A stretch of 64,000 nucleotides of DNA from Chloroflexota bacterium (GTDB lineage Bacteria; Chloroflexota; Anaerolineae; B4-G1): positions 112,587-176,586 of the forward strand of contig JAAEPW010001230.1 in assembly GCA_024232355.1 (NCBI GenBank), given 5' to 3'. The notes below the pieces were generated by a model, which was not told where the DNA came from, made no database searches, and was given only the letters and a program-made list of their open reading frames with translations. Both the position numbers and the translations under genes were made by a program. Below, one piece after another: positions 26,561-37,169 of this stretch. The stretch's first letter is position 1. Each line of letters starts with the position of its first letter.

Positions 26561-26627
26561 CGGTAGTCGGTCTCCATGTTGATGATGGCTTGTTGTCAGA
26601 ATGAACGGTATGCACCGAGTCTTTGTC

Positions 26628-26657
26628 GGTTCAAGGCGTCAATGGGTTGCTGAACCC
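26628..26657 (+). promoter_or_regulatory. Small hairpin with alternative pairing before the first MCP
   Basis: GGGTT (26644-26648) pairs with AACCC (26653-26657) around GCTG. GGTTCA (26628-26633) could instead pair with TGAACC (26651-26656). It lies about 30 bases before the start of the first MCP gene. Short stems like this occur by chance; a role in mRNA stability or translation is only possible. Confidence 0.25.
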
Positions 26658-26688
26658 GTAAAACTATCTGATAGAAAGAGGTAGAGAA

Positions 26689-28323
26689 ATGACCGTTCAA
26701 GAGCGTGCCTTGATTTGGGAAGATGTGCAGACTTGGCGACGACAATTGATTCAGGGTATTTTGCGTGGAGTGGTCATCATTGGAATCCCGGCAGTTATTG
26801 TTGGCTCGCTCGATGCATATGGAAGTGGGCTTGTCTGGGTGATACCTTTATACGTGCTCGCTTATGTTGTTGCCGCTCTTTCTACTTTTTTGCGTCATGT
26901 TCCTTTTGCTGTTCAGGCTGGGGTTGTTTTGGGCGTGATCTATATTTTGGCAGTCATTGATTTGTTCAGTGCCGCACTGACCGGTGATGCCTTGCCTTAC
27001 CTGATGGCTTTGCCCTTTCTGGCCGTCATCTTTTTTGGACGGCGGGAGGGTGTTTGGGCTATTGCCCTGACTACCTTAACTATGATGGTTTTTGGTTGGG
27101 TCTTTTCCATAGGTCTTTTAGACATTCCGATGGCAAAACAGACTAGTTTCAGAGACATGTCTAGGTGGCTGAGTGGTGCTGCGGCTGTGCTTATGCTGGG
27201 TATTCTGTTGGTGAATTCTCTCCATCATTTGCTTCTCCGCCTGACAGAGGCTTTGAGCGAGAGCCGCAGATTGGCCGACGAGGAAGAGCGCCGTTTGATA
27301 GCCGAGCGAAAACAACGCGAATATTTGCAAGCGACGGTTGCTGAATATTTGGATTTTGTGGGCACTGTCGCAGAGGGGAACTTGAACGCGCGGTTGTCGT
27401 TGGATAATGGTGGTCGGGATGGCGATTATTTGGTAGCTTTGGGATTGGGGCTCAATGGAATGACAGACAACCTACACAATGTCGCGGTGCAGATAAACAA
27501 TGTTGCCCGGGGACTCGGTGGTACTTTTACCGAGATATTGTCTGCGATGAATCAACAGGCAGCGGGGGCCAACCAGCAGTCGGCGGCTATCACGCAGACG
27601 ACTACCACCGTGGATGAACTCAAGACCATTGCCGAGCAATCGGTGGCTCGTGCCCAAGAGGTAGTGGACGCTTCACAGCGAACCGTTGAGGTGTCACACA
27701 CCGGTCGGCAAGCCGTGCAAGATACGGTGGGCAGTATGGTACAGATCAAGGGACGGGTCGAAGGAATCGCGGAGAATATTCTGACGCTTTCTGAGCAAAC
27801 ACAGCAAATTGGGGAAATTATTGCCACGGTGAACGATATCGCGGCACAATCGAGTATCTTGGCGTTGAACGCGTCGGTGGAGGCGGCGCGGGCGGGGGAA
27901 TACGGCAAGGGGTTCGCAGTGGTGGCGGTAGAGGTGCGGAATCTGGCGGAACAGTCGCGGCAAGCGACGGCCCAGGTCAAAACGATTCTCTCAGATATTC
28001 AAAAGGCCACGAACGCGACGGTGATGGCGACAGAGGAAGGGACAAAGGATGTGGAGGAAGGCGTACAGTTGGCAGTGCAGGCAGGCAAAGCCATCGGGCA
28101 ACTGGCTGGAGTGATTGAAGAGTCGGCCCAGGCAGCAACGCAGATGGTGGCGGGTGGTCGACAACAAGTGTCGGGAGTGGAGCAAGTGGCACTGGCAATG
28201 CACAACATTAACCAGGCAACGGTGCAGAGCCTCTCCAGCACGCGCAAGACAGAAGAATCGGCGCAGGATTTGAGCAACTTGGCCGGTAGCCTGACGGATA
28301 TTGTGAAACAGTACAAGATATAG
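26689..28323 (+). CDS. Membrane MCP-type receptor
   Basis: A 544-residue chemoreceptor-like protein: about six membrane helices (20-190) with minimal outside loops, a coiled coil, a HAMP-like segment (about 210-260, VAEGNLNARL) and the MCP signalling domain (about 270-544). The hairpin tip motif is [20 protein letters not shown], the CheA/CheW contact region. One tip position differs from every sister: AAQSSILALN instead of [10 protein letters not shown], at the site equivalent to a trimer-contact Asn. There is no C-terminal CheR-tethering pentapeptide; the protein ends EQYKI. Its membrane module (W-RQLIQGILR, HVPFAVQAGVVLG) is shared with the STAS protein at 36042 and the MCP at 31821. AAAGAGGTAGAG precedes the ATG. 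Confidence 0.92.
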   Translation: MTVQERALIWEDVQTWRRQLIQGILRGVVIIGIPAVIVGSLDAYGSGLVWVIPLYVLAYVVAALSTFLRHVPFAVQAGVVLGVIYILAVIDLFSAALTGDALPYLMALPFLAVIFFGRREGVWAIALTTLTMMVFGWVFSIGLLDIPMAKQTSFRDMSRWLSGAAAVLMLGILLVNSLHHLLLRLTEALSESRRLADEEERRLIAERKQREYLQATVAEYLDFVGTVAEGNLNARLSLDNGGRDGDYLVALGLGLNGMTDNLHNVAVQINNVARGLGGTFTEILSAMNQQAAGANQQSAAITQTTTTVDELKTIAEQSVARAQEVVDASQRTVEVSHTGRQAVQDTVGSMVQIKGRVEGIAENILTLSEQTQQIGEIIATVNDIAAQSSILALNASVEAARAGEYGKGFAVVAVEVRNLAEQSRQATAQVKTILSDIQKATNATVMATEEGTKDVEEGVQLAVQAGKAIGQLAGVIEESAQAATQMVAGGRQQVSGVEQVALAMHNINQATVQSLSSTRKTEESAQDLSNLAGSLTDIVKQYKI

Positions 28324-28364
28324 GGCGGTGGCGAGCGCATCGAAAATGCGAGTGGGAGGTCATT

Positions 28365-29897
28365 GTGTGGATCAGGATTAGGCAGTTGATTGCTGTACCG
28401 GTCTTTGAGGATGAGGACACGGCGCGCGTCGCTAACTTGCTCAACGTCATCTCGTTGGTCTTGTTGGCCTTGGCGATTTTGGGCACGGCTTTGGTGCTGA
28501 TGCGAGAATTTGCGCTGTCTAACTTTGTTGATGGTGTCATTACTCTCTTGTTGGCACTGGGAGTTCAATATCTGATGCGGCGTGACCGCGTTTGGCTTGC
28601 CAGCGTGATACAATCGTTTGTGTTTTGGTTGATGGTGTCATATTTAAGCATTATTTATGGTGGTATACGTGCTGACACTGTTAGCTGCTACATTTTGGCC
28701 GTTGTTATGTCGGGCCTGCTTTTGGGTAGCCGTGTTGGATTTGGCGTTGCTGGGATGAGTGTGGTGGTCACTTTGGCAATGGTGTATGCTGAGTCCATTG
28801 GAAAGTTGCCGCCTCATATTGAACCGTTGCCTTGGATTACGTGGGTGAGCGAATCCGCGAATTTTATTTTGGTGGCGGTGATGGTGCATGTCACGATTCG
28901 CAGTCTACATGATGCGCTTGAACGTGCTCACAGCAGCAATCGCGAACTGCAGGCCGTTCAAAAAAAGTTAGAACAGCGTATGGCCATTGAGCAGGAGCAG
29001 CATGAAGAGTTGCAGCATTCGATACAAAGCGAGCGAGAGCAATGGGATCGCTTGCGGCGGATATTCACCGGCGTCCGCAAGACGACTAGTGAACTGGGTG
29101 CGTCTACGGCAGAGATTCAGGCGGCTGCCACGCAGCAAGCTGCCGGGGCCAGCGAGCAATCGGCGGCCATTGCACAGACAACCACTACGGTGGACGAACT
29201 CAAGACCATTGCTGATCAATCGGTCAAGCGGGCCCATGAAGTAGCAGATGCCTCGCAGCGCACGGTCGATATCTCACGGATGGGACAGCGGGCAGTGGAT
29301 GAGACGATCGGGAGTATGGCACAGATCAAGGCACGGGTGGAGGGGATCGCCGAAAATATTCTGGTGCTTTCGGAACAGACGCAGCAGATTGGAGAGATCA
29401 TTTCCACGGTGAACGACATTGCGGCGCAGTCGAACATTCTGGCACTGAATGCGTCGGTGGAAGCGGCGCGGGCGGGTGAGTACGGCAAGGGATTTGCGGT
29501 GGTGGCGGTAGAGGTGCGGAATTTGGCCGAGCAATCGCGGCAAGCGACGGCCCAGGTCAAGGCGATTCTGTCGGATATCCAAAAAGCGACAAACACGACG
29601 GTGATGGCAACTGAGGAAGGGACCAAGGGTGTGGAGGAAGGGTTGCAGTTGGCGGCACAGGCAGGGGATGCTATCGAGCAACTGGCCGGGGTGATCGAAG
29701 AGTCGGCCCAGGCAGCGACGCAGATGGTAGCCGGGGGACGGCAACAGTCGGCGGGGGTGGAGCAGATCGCGGTGGCGATGCAGAACATCAACCAGGTGAC
29801 GGTACAGAATCTTGCCAGCACGCGCCAGACAGAAAAGGCGGCCAAGGACGTGAATACACTGGCTGATGGTCTGATCGATATCGTGGAGCAGTTGTAA
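28365..29897 (+). CDS. Membrane MCP-type receptor
   Basis: A 510-residue receptor beginning at GTG 28365, with GGGAGG five bases upstream. About six membrane helices (25-185), a charged coiled coil (190-235) and an MCP signalling domain (about 240-510) with the intact tip [16 protein letters not shown]. There is no HAMP domain between membrane and output. The N-terminal module starts [14 protein letters not shown] and aligns with the STAS protein at 22202 and the MCP at 54124. Family knowledge: with CheW it would regulate CheA autophosphorylation. What the membrane module senses cannot be read; its short loops argue for a signal within the membrane or cytosol. Confidence 0.92.
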   Translation: MWIRIRQLIAVPVFEDEDTARVANLLNVISLVLLALAILGTALVLMREFALSNFVDGVITLLLALGVQYLMRRDRVWLASVIQSFVFWLMVSYLSIIYGGIRADTVSCYILAVVMSGLLLGSRVGFGVAGMSVVVTLAMVYAESIGKLPPHIEPLPWITWVSESANFILVAVMVHVTIRSLHDALERAHSSNRELQAVQKKLEQRMAIEQEQHEELQHSIQSEREQWDRLRRIFTGVRKTTSELGASTAEIQAAATQQAAGASEQSAAIAQTTTTVDELKTIADQSVKRAHEVADASQRTVDISRMGQRAVDETIGSMAQIKARVEGIAENILVLSEQTQQIGEIISTVNDIAAQSNILALNASVEAARAGEYGKGFAVVAVEVRNLAEQSRQATAQVKAILSDIQKATNTTVMATEEGTKGVEEGLQLAAQAGDAIEQLAGVIEESAQAATQMVAGGRQQSAGVEQIAVAMQNINQVTVQNLASTRQTEKAAKDVNTLADGLIDIVEQL

Positions 29898-29920
29898 GAA
29901 TAGAGTACGAGGAGTACATT

Positions 29921-31714
29921 ATGTTTAAAAAACTCAAAAATCTACCTTTGCAGTGGAGAATGGTTATCCTGATATCTATTACGGGCATTGTGGTATTGGA
30001 TCTGTCCGTCGCCGCGTATGGAATCCTATTTGCGGATACTGTGAGAGAACGAACCGAGATGTATCTGGATGCCGAGGCACATGCTGTTGCCAACACCATT
30101 GATGTGGTCGCTGAGGATGTTACCTTGGAGCGTCTGAATCAAATCTTGGACGGCGTACAGATTGCCGAGACAGGTTATGCCTATGTGGTAGGATCGGATG
30201 CCAAATATATCGCGCATCCCACCGCAAAAGAAGCAGTCCGAGAGGGGCAGACTTTGTTCGAACTGGCCGACGAGGACGACAACGAGTCGGTTTGGGCTAT
30301 TGCAGAGGCCATTGTGGCTGGTGAGGATGGATTGATGGAGGTGGATAATCCCAGAACCGGCAACAGAGATTGGTCTGTTTATGTTCCCATCGAGTCTACC
30401 GATTGGTGGTTGATTTTGACCGTGCCCATCAAAGAACTCGTGCCAGATGTTCGTCAGTTGATTATCCTGGGGATGATTATTTCATTGGTAGCGCTTGTTG
30501 CATTGGCTGGGCTGGCGTTTGTGATTGCAGCACAATCGGTGGTCAAGCCACTTGAGACGCTTGTTGGAATCGCTCAATCCATTGCCGGTGGCGACTTGGG
30601 GGTTCGCGCCGATGTTGAATTCGGTGGTGAGATGGGGGTGTTGGCGGATTCTTTCAACCAGATGGTCTTTCAGTTGCGTGACATGTTGCGCAGCGAAAAG
30701 GAGCAGCGGGAGTATTTGCAGGCCGTTGTACAAGAATACAGCGATTATATGATCCAGGTGGCTCAGGGTAATCTGGCAGCCCGGCTCACCTTTTATGATG
30801 ATGAGGATGTAAATGATCCGTTGACCATGTTGGGGCGCAACTTGAACGAGACGGTGTCGAGTTTGCAGCGCATGATTCGCCAGACTCGCGAGGCCTCTGA
30901 CAGTTTGAGTTCGGCTGCGTCTGATATTCTCAAGGCCGCTCAAGAGCAAGCGTTGGGATCTCATCAACAGTCGGCCGCCATCGCCCAGACTACGACTACG
31001 GTGAGTGAGCTTAAAACTATCGCCGAGCAATCTGTTGGGCGTGCCCAAGAGGTAGCGAACGCCGCGCAGCGCACGGTTGAGGTTTCGCACACGGGGTTGC
31101 AATCGGTGCAAGAAACGATTGGCAGTATGACAGAGATCAAAATGCGGGTGGAAGGGATCGCAGAGAACATTTTGGCGCTTTCGGAACAGACGCAGCAGAT
31201 CGGGGACATTATTTCCACGGTGAGCGAGATTGCAACGCAATCGAACATCCTGGCACTGAATGCATCGGTAGAGGCGGCACGGGCGGGTGAGTATGGCAAG
31301 GGGTTCGCGGTGGTGGCGGTCGAAGTGCGGAACCTGGCAGAGCAATCGCGGCAGGCGACGGCGCAGGTGAAAGCGATTTTGTCGGATATTCAAAAGGCGA
31401 CGAATGCGACGGTGATGGCGACGGAGGAGGGCACCAAGGGGGTGGATGAAGGTGTCCTGTTGGCGTCACAGACGGGAGGGGTGATCGAGCAATTGGCAGG
31501 AGTGATCGAAGGGGCAGCTCAAGCGTCTATGCAGGTGGTAGCTGGCGGGCGGCAGCAGGCATCTGGCGTGGAGCAGGTGGCGTTGGCGATGCAAAACATC
31601 AACCAGGCGACGGTGCAGGGTCTGGACAGTACACGTCAGACGGAAAAAGCGGCACAAGATTTGAACGATCTGGCTAGCAGTCTAACAGAGATCGTAGAAC
31701 AGTATCGATTGTAA
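29921..31714 (+). CDS. Single-Cache MCP receptor with HAMP
   Basis: A 597-residue classical transmembrane receptor: helix 11-35, extracellular Cache-type domain (about 40-165; [32 protein letters not shown]), helix 172-200, HAMP (200-250; [22 protein letters not shown]), a second HAMP-like segment (265-310, [10 protein letters not shown]) and the MCP output (about 320-597). The tip is preceded by SEIATQSN rather than NDIAAQSN. The usual GASEQSAAI motif at the N-terminal arm reads GSHQQSAAI, which replaces the Glu of a possible methylation pair by Gln. Cache domains typically bind small organic acids or amino acids. AGGAG lies before ATG 29921. Confidence 0.93.
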   Translation: MFKKLKNLPLQWRMVILISITGIVVLDLSVAAYGILFADTVRERTEMYLDAEAHAVANTIDVVAEDVTLERLNQILDGVQIAETGYAYVVGSDAKYIAHPTAKEAVREGQTLFELADEDDNESVWAIAEAIVAGEDGLMEVDNPRTGNRDWSVYVPIESTDWWLILTVPIKELVPDVRQLIILGMIISLVALVALAGLAFVIAAQSVVKPLETLVGIAQSIAGGDLGVRADVEFGGEMGVLADSFNQMVFQLRDMLRSEKEQREYLQAVVQEYSDYMIQVAQGNLAARLTFYDDEDVNDPLTMLGRNLNETVSSLQRMIRQTREASDSLSSAASDILKAAQEQALGSHQQSAAIAQTTTTVSELKTIAEQSVGRAQEVANAAQRTVEVSHTGLQSVQETIGSMTEIKMRVEGIAENILALSEQTQQIGDIISTVSEIATQSNILALNASVEAARAGEYGKGFAVVAVEVRNLAEQSRQATAQVKAILSDIQKATNATVMATEEGTKGVDEGVLLASQTGGVIEQLAGVIEGAAQASMQVVAGGRQQASGVEQVALAMQNINQATVQGLDSTRQTEKAAQDLNDLASSLTEIVEQYRL

Positions 31715-31820
31715 AGGATAGGGCTGTTCAGTAGGTCAGTTTTGCTAACCGCCGCTCGCTTGATATGGGGCCAAGAACCCGAACTAAAAGTGTTCAGTGG
31801 TAAAAGTAAAGAGGTAAAAG

Positions 31821-33368
31821 ATGGCGGGTGACGAAAAAGTGTCTCGCAAAGAAAAAATGAAAACCTGGCAACGAGAATTGGTCCAAAAAGTGCTTGGTGC
31901 TATGAATGCCATTGGGTTACTGGCGCTCGCAGGCGGATGTTATACTGCCTATGTGGATCGAGCCTGGGGACGGATACTTTTTTTTGTGAGTATTTATGCT
32001 TTGCTCCTGCTAGTCACTTTTTCGCGGCAAGCTCCCTACCTGATAAAGGCCGGTATTCTATTGTTTATTTGCTACGGCTTGGGCGTCTATAATTTGTTCC
32101 TGTCTGCGGACACGGTGGATGGTGTTCCATTCATGATGACTGTCCCCTTTATGGCTGCGCTTTTCTTTGACCGGCGTGCAGGGATGGCTGCCTTGGTCAT
32201 CACCACGTTGACTCTGAGTGCCTTTGCCTGGGCTTTTGTGACCGGCGTTCTCGTCTTTCCTCTGGAGCTATTTCAGATCACCAAGGTGAGTGAATGGATC
32301 AGTCAGATATTGGTTTTCTTCATGTTGGGGCTGTTGTTGACGATCCCCCAAAACTTTTTGCTCCAACGACTCGTCGTTGCTTGGGACCAGAGCCGCCAAT
32401 TGGTCCAAAAACTGGATCAGCGCACAGCGGCTGAACAAGAACAGCGTGAACGTTTGCAACAGGCCAACCTAGAAATTGAACAGCGTACCGCGACCGAGCG
32501 GGAACGATGGGGGCATTTGGAGCATTTGATCGTCCAAATCCGCGATGCGGCCGACAGTCTAAATTCCGCTGCAGCAGAGATTCTGGCTGCCACTACGCAG
32601 CAGGCATCGGGTGCTAGCGAACAGTCGGCTGCTATCTCGCAAACCACGACGACGGTGGACGAACTCAAGACCATTGCCGAGCAATCGGTGACTCGTGCGC
32701 AAGAAGTGGCAATCGCAGCACAACGTACGGCCAAAGTTTCGCGCGCCGGAATGCAATCGGTGGATGAGACGATCGTGAGTATGGCACAGATCAAGCTCAA
32801 AGTTGAGGGGATTGCGGAGAATATTCTGACATTGTCCGAGCAGACGCAGCAGATTGGCGAGATCATCACCACGGTGAACGATATTGCAGCGCAGTCGAAT
32901 ATATTGGCACTGAATGCATCGGTGGAGGCGGCGCGGGCCGGGGAGTATGGTAAAGGGTTCGCGGTGGTGGCGGTGGAGGTGCGGAACCTGGCGGAACAAT
33001 CGCGGCAAGCGACGGCACAGGTCAAGGCAATCCTATCGGACATTCAAAAGGCGACCAACGCGACCGTAATGGTGATAGAAGAGGGAGCAAAGGGGGTTGA
33101 TGAAGGCGTGCACTTGACGGAACATGCGGGAGAGGCCATCGCACAACTGGCTGGAGTGATCGAAGAATCTACGCAAGCGGCCACGCAATTGGTAGCGGGT
33201 GGGCGGCAGCAGGCGTCCGGCGTAGAGCAGGTGGCGTTGGCGATGCAAAACATCAACCAGTCGACGACGCAGAGTTTGGCCAGCACGCGCCAGGCCGAAA
33301 CAGCGGCGCGTGATCTGAACGAACTGGCGCGCAGCCTGGCCGAGATTGTGGAACAGTACGAGGCTTAA
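31821..33368 (+). CDS. Membrane MCP-type receptor
   Basis: A 515-residue receptor: about six membrane helices (20-185), coiled coil rich in Glu/Arg/Gln (190-240) and MCP output (about 245-515) with intact tip. The N-terminal module ([28 protein letters not shown]) belongs to the same family as those at 26689 (MCP) and 36042 (STAS). The C-terminal arm has [13 protein letters not shown] where sisters have [26 protein letters not shown] precedes ATG 31821, which lies 106 bases after the previous stop. No outside domain is present, so an intramembrane or cytosolic cue is likely. The protein ends VEQYEA, unlike most sisters. Confidence 0.92.
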   Translation: MAGDEKVSRKEKMKTWQRELVQKVLGAMNAIGLLALAGGCYTAYVDRAWGRILFFVSIYALLLLVTFSRQAPYLIKAGILLFICYGLGVYNLFLSADTVDGVPFMMTVPFMAALFFDRRAGMAALVITTLTLSAFAWAFVTGVLVFPLELFQITKVSEWISQILVFFMLGLLLTIPQNFLLQRLVVAWDQSRQLVQKLDQRTAAEQEQRERLQQANLEIEQRTATERERWGHLEHLIVQIRDAADSLNSAAAEILAATTQQASGASEQSAAISQTTTTVDELKTIAEQSVTRAQEVAIAAQRTAKVSRAGMQSVDETIVSMAQIKLKVEGIAENILTLSEQTQQIGEIITTVNDIAAQSNILALNASVEAARAGEYGKGFAVVAVEVRNLAEQSRQATAQVKAILSDIQKATNATVMVIEEGAKGVDEGVHLTEHAGEAIAQLAGVIEESTQAATQLVAGGRQQASGVEQVALAMQNINQSTTQSLASTRQAETAARDLNELARSLAEIVEQYEA

Positions 33369-33399
33369 AGCCAGCGGCGCAGAAAAAAGGAGTATTGAG

Positions 33400-34983
33400 A
33401 TGTCTCAGGAAGCGGAGGTAGTAACGACACCCACAGTCTCACAGGATGAGGCAGTTGAGGCCCAGGTCTGCGATCGCAGGATGCAATTCGGCCTGATTAT
33501 TTCTAGGTATACGATGTGGTCCTACATTCCTATGATAGTTGCGCTGGTGATCGTGTGGTTTATCTTCCGACAGTATACTCAATTGTTGGTATTCGCTTTC
33601 TGTCTTTTTGCGGGTGCCGTGACTTTTGGGCTATATCCTGTCTTTCACCGTCGGGGCCACGCGAAACTAGGCGGTCGTCTTGTCGTTGATATGTTTTTCC
33701 TGAGTGTTATAGCGAGTGCTGTCCTGCTGCCCGAGATAGTTGTGGTTTCGGTAGCTTTGTTCATCATGGTCAGTCTGTTGGGAAATATGATGATGAGTGG
33801 GAGCGATAGCGCCTTGGTTGCTGGGATCAGCATTTTTCTCGCGCTTGCTTGCTTCATCTGGACCCAGATTGGGGATCCTCTGTTCCTGCCGCTGGGTGAG
33901 ACGACGGGGATCATTGTCGCTGCGGTCTTACTGGCGGCAGGAATGCCGATGATTATTCTAAGTCTCCGCAGCATCATAAGAGGGCAGGAGGATCTGTTTC
34001 GCCAGGCGAGGCTGGCGAACTGGGAGGTCGAGCAGCGCAGGGCGGTTGAGCAGGAGCAGCGGGAGCATCTGGAGCAAGCGAACGAAGAGGTCGAGCGCCG
34101 CATGACGGGCGAGCGGGAGCAGCACAGGCGTCTGCAAGAGGTGCTGTCTCAGTTGCAGGAAGTGACCGATCACTTGAATACCACCTCGACCGAGATTCTG
34201 GTGGCTACCACGCAGCAAGCGTCGGGAGCGAGCGAGCAGTCGGCGGCCATCGCGCAGACGACTACCACGGTAGATGAACTCAAGACGATTGCCGAGCAGT
34301 CGGTAACGCGAGCGCAAGAGGTAACGGGTGCGTCTCAACGTACGGTTGAGGTCTCGCGCGCTGGACGACAGGTGGTACAGGAGACGATCAGTAGTATGGC
34401 ACAGATCAAAGGACGGGTGGAGGGGATTGCAGAAAACATCCTGACATTGTCCGAGCAGACACAGCAGATCGGGGAGATTATTACTACAGTGAACGACATC
34501 GCGGCGCAGTCGAACATCCTGGCACTGAATGCGTCGGTGGAGGCAGCGCGGGCGGGAGAGTACGGGAAAGGATTCGCCGTGGTGGCGGTAGAGGTACGGA
34601 ACTTGGCCGAGCAATCGCGACAGGCGACGGCCCAGGTTAGGGCGATCCTATCGGACATTCAAAAGGCAACGAACGCGACCGTAATGGCGACAGAAGAGGG
34701 CACAAAGGGGGTTGATGAAGGGGTACAGTTGACGGAAAAGGCAGGGGAGGCCATCGCGCAACTGGCGGGAGTGATCCAAGAGTCGATGCAGGCGGCCACA
34801 CAACTGGTGGCAGGTGGACGGCAGCAGTCGGCGGGGGTGGATCAGGTGGCACTGGCGATGCAGAACATTAACCAGGCGACAGTGCAGAGTTTGGCCAGCA
34901 CGCGCCAGGCAGAAAAGGCAGCGCGGGATTTGAACGAACTGGCTTGTAGGCTGACTGAGATTGTTCGACAGTATCGCTCATAA
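33400..34983 (+). CDS. Membrane MCP-type receptor
   Basis: A 527-residue receptor starting at ATG 33400 with AAAAGGAG seven bases upstream; an earlier in-frame start would overlap the previous gene and has no such site. About six membrane helices (30-190), coiled coil (195-250) and MCP output (about 255-527). The membrane module is related to that of the MCP at 41914 (both begin with a D-R- pair followed by a cytosolic helix and have a LLPE motif before a helix). Near the C-terminal arm it has [14 protein letters not shown] where others have [11 protein letters not shown]. It ends RQYRS. Confidence 0.91.
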   Translation: MSQEAEVVTTPTVSQDEAVEAQVCDRRMQFGLIISRYTMWSYIPMIVALVIVWFIFRQYTQLLVFAFCLFAGAVTFGLYPVFHRRGHAKLGGRLVVDMFFLSVIASAVLLPEIVVVSVALFIMVSLLGNMMMSGSDSALVAGISIFLALACFIWTQIGDPLFLPLGETTGIIVAAVLLAAGMPMIILSLRSIIRGQEDLFRQARLANWEVEQRRAVEQEQREHLEQANEEVERRMTGEREQHRRLQEVLSQLQEVTDHLNTTSTEILVATTQQASGASEQSAAIAQTTTTVDELKTIAEQSVTRAQEVTGASQRTVEVSRAGRQVVQETISSMAQIKGRVEGIAENILTLSEQTQQIGEIITTVNDIAAQSNILALNASVEAARAGEYGKGFAVVAVEVRNLAEQSRQATAQVRAILSDIQKATNATVMATEEGTKGVDEGVQLTEKAGEAIAQLAGVIQESMQAATQLVAGGRQQSAGVDQVALAMQNINQATVQSLASTRQAEKAARDLNELACRLTEIVRQYRS

Positions 34984-35062
34984 GTCAAAGTGCAATGTAC
35001 TAGTGGTTGTAAGATTGGTGAGGCGTTGAAAGAATGTCTCATGTTGATAGAAGGAGGTTGTT

Positions 35063-35806
35063 ATGTCAAAGATCAGCAGTACTACTCATATCACTCTTGG
35101 TGCTTTGCGGAGCAAGGTAGCAAATGATGTAAGGGGCTGCGCTACCCTTGAAGAGTCAGCACAAAAGTTCACTGAAATTATGTACAAAGAGTTTGAGGAT
35201 TCTATCGTGCTGGTGAGGCTTTTCGCGACCATCCCATTTGGGAAACTTGAAACTTTGAATCAGGCATTTGTCACTCGGCTCGCTGCTTCACAGGGGATTA
35301 AGCAGTTGATCACAGACAAGATGCTCGTGCTCTCTCTTCTGGGGACCTGTGGCGAGGAGGCTGATTGGTGTGACCGCCGCAATTCACAAGGACACGTTGG
35401 TATTCCTCTGGCCTCTGAAGATTTCATTGAGAGAATCCCAATGATGTCGCGCCTGTTGAAGGAACTGGGACTTGATCTGGACTGGATTGACGAGCAGGAT
35501 ACGAATATTGTAGCAAGGATATTGGGGAAAATGGCCGGCGTGTTTTATGTGTCGGATGCAAAGACCGCCGTTGACCACAAAGATCGACTCATTATTGCGG
35601 CGCAGGATTTTGTAGATGCGTACAATGTTGTAACGGTCTTTGGACTCGGCGGTGGCTATCTTACGAATGCGACCTTTATCACGAGCATTGTGTTTACCCG
35701 GGAGGCGCTAACAAAGCAACAGGTAGAACAGTTTTTGCCTTTGGTAAACGAGTTCAAGACTGCTACAATGCCTTTGATTTCAAGTGGCAAAGTGTTTGCC
35801 CGATAG
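35063..35806 (+). CDS. Stand-alone sensor domain protein of the kind found N-terminal in signalling kinases
   Basis: A 247-residue soluble protein with no output domain. From memory, its pattern (VRLFATIPFG, SQGHVGIPLAS, FIERIPMMSRLLKELGLDL, FYVSDA, AQDFVDAYNVVTVFGLGGG, FTREAL) matches a conserved sensor-like domain that occurs at the N-terminus of histidine kinases and other signalling proteins in several phyla; I do not know an established ligand. It may act as a separate input partner for the neighbouring receptors or STAS proteins. GAAGGAGG precedes ATG 35063. A 235-base gap with a large inverted repeat follows. Family assignment is moderate; gene reality is high. Confidence 0.8.
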   Translation: MSKISSTTHITLGALRSKVANDVRGCATLEESAQKFTEIMYKEFEDSIVLVRLFATIPFGKLETLNQAFVTRLAASQGIKQLITDKMLVLSLLGTCGEEADWCDRRNSQGHVGIPLASEDFIERIPMMSRLLKELGLDLDWIDEQDTNIVARILGKMAGVFYVSDAKTAVDHKDRLIIAAQDFVDAYNVVTVFGLGGGYLTNATFITSIVFTREALTKQQVEQFLPLVNEFKTATMPLISSGKVFAR

Positions 35807-35861
35807 ATAACGGCATCGGCAGAACTCGGGTGTATTCTCACTGGATTGTTGTACACTGGCA

Positions 35862-35966
35862 GTCTATCGGAGAACCCTGTAGCATAGGGCCTTGTGCCCC
35901 GTTTTCCGCTTGTTGTTGAATTATTTTGCCGCCCACAAGGGGCTAAACTACATCTCTCCGACAGGC
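35862..35966. repeat. Large imperfect inverted repeat
   Basis: The left arm (about 35862-35900, with TATCGGAGAA, TGTAG and CCTTGTG) is matched in inverted order by the right arm (about 35932-35966, CACAAGG, CTACA and TCTCCGACAG). The arms are interrupted by mismatches and a 3-base bulge, with a T-rich centre of about 30 bases. It occupies most of the non-coding gap after the orphan sensor gene. Could be a long terminator-like RNA hairpin or a remnant of a small palindromic element. Confidence 0.5.
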
Positions 35967-36041
35967 TGCTAAATGAGATTATGAACGATATCGGTTGTAG
36001 GGGAAGAGTATTCAGATAGAGGACAGAATTAGGAGACGAGT

Positions 36042-37154
36042 ATGGGTGAGGAGGAATCAAACGTTCAGGATAGTACTGATTTTCTGGACGACGCCCTGGC
36101 TGACGTACGAATGTGGCAGCAACAGCTAGTCCGGGGAGTGTTGCGGACTTTGGTCAGCGTTGGTGCGGTGGCGATTTTGGCTGCTGTTTATTTTGCTTAT
36201 GTGAGCCAAGATTTCTGGCTGATCCCATTCTACCTGGGGGCTTATGTGGTACTGGTCTTGCTCTCGTCATGGCGCCAAGTGCCTTATGTACTCCAGGCCG
36301 GGATACTATTGGCATTATGCTATGGCATGGGGGTGCTTGTCTTGATTGGACGCGGCTTGGGCACGACTGGTCAGATTTATCTGTCGGTTGTCCCGATTTT
36401 CTCAATCCTCTGGTTTGGGCGACGGGAGGGGATTTGGGTACTGATCTTGACTATTGTGACTTTGGTGATTTTTGCCTGGGTTTTTATCACCGGCCGTATC
36501 GTCATCACTCGTGAGCAAGTTAATTACGCCAACTCGGGTATATGGGCAAGTTCTATTATAACATTTGTATTGTTGGGTTCCATGCTGCTGGCCTCGGGAA
36601 ATTATATGGTCACCAGACTCGCTGACGCTCTAGCCCAAAGCCGTAAATCGGCCAAGGAACAAGAGGTTGCTCAGAACAAGTTGGTGGAGAGCATAGCTGA
36701 ACGAGAGGGTTTGCAGCAAGAGGTCATTGATGCACAAAAGCAGGTTATCCAAGAGTTGACCACGCCGATCATTCCCCTTTTGAATGTGCCTGGGGTGGGT
36801 GCTATTATTGTGCTGCCGTTGGTGGGCAATCTGGACTCGATGCGTGCCAAGGAAATGACGCGTTCGCTGCTGGCGGGGATCAGGGAGCATTCGGCCAAAG
36901 TGGTGATATTGGATATTACGGGTGTACCTGTCGTGGATAGCAACGTGGTAGGTCATTTAACCCGGACCATCCAGGCAGCGCGGCTCAAGGGTGCGGACAC
37001 AATTGTTACCGGGATTTCTGAGATTGTGGCCGAGACCATCGTGGATTTGGGGATTGATTGGACCGGCGTCAGAACTTTGAGTGATTTGCAAATGGGATTG
37101 ATCGCCGCTCTCAACAGTTTAGGAGTCAAGCTGACTCGTGTGGATATCAGTTAG
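36042..37154 (+). CDS. Membrane-STAS RsbR-like sensor within the MCP block
   Basis: A 370-residue protein: about six membrane helices (25-195), coiled coil (200-235) and STAS (about 238-370). Its membrane module (MWQQQLVRGVLRTL, QVPYVLQAGILLALCYG) is clearly the same as in the MCPs at 26689 and 31821, so it is a receptor of the same sensor class with a stressosome output. The STAS domain has extra residues (LNVPGVGA) between PIIPL and the first strand and reads DSMRAKEMTRS; phosphosite Ser is kept (VDSNVVGHL). GGAGACGAG precedes ATG 36042. Its position among MCPs is strong context for linkage between the two systems. Confidence 0.91.
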   Translation: MGEEESNVQDSTDFLDDALADVRMWQQQLVRGVLRTLVSVGAVAILAAVYFAYVSQDFWLIPFYLGAYVVLVLLSSWRQVPYVLQAGILLALCYGMGVLVLIGRGLGTTGQIYLSVVPIFSILWFGRREGIWVLILTIVTLVIFAWVFITGRIVITREQVNYANSGIWASSIITFVLLGSMLLASGNYMVTRLADALAQSRKSAKEQEVAQNKLVESIAEREGLQQEVIDAQKQVIQELTTPIIPLLNVPGVGAIIVLPLVGNLDSMRAKEMTRSLLAGIREHSAKVVILDITGVPVVDSNVVGHLTRTIQAARLKGADTIVTGISEIVAETIVDLGIDWTGVRTLSDLQMGLIAALNSLGVKLTRVDIS

Positions 37155-37169
37155 GGAGGTCGTATTCAA

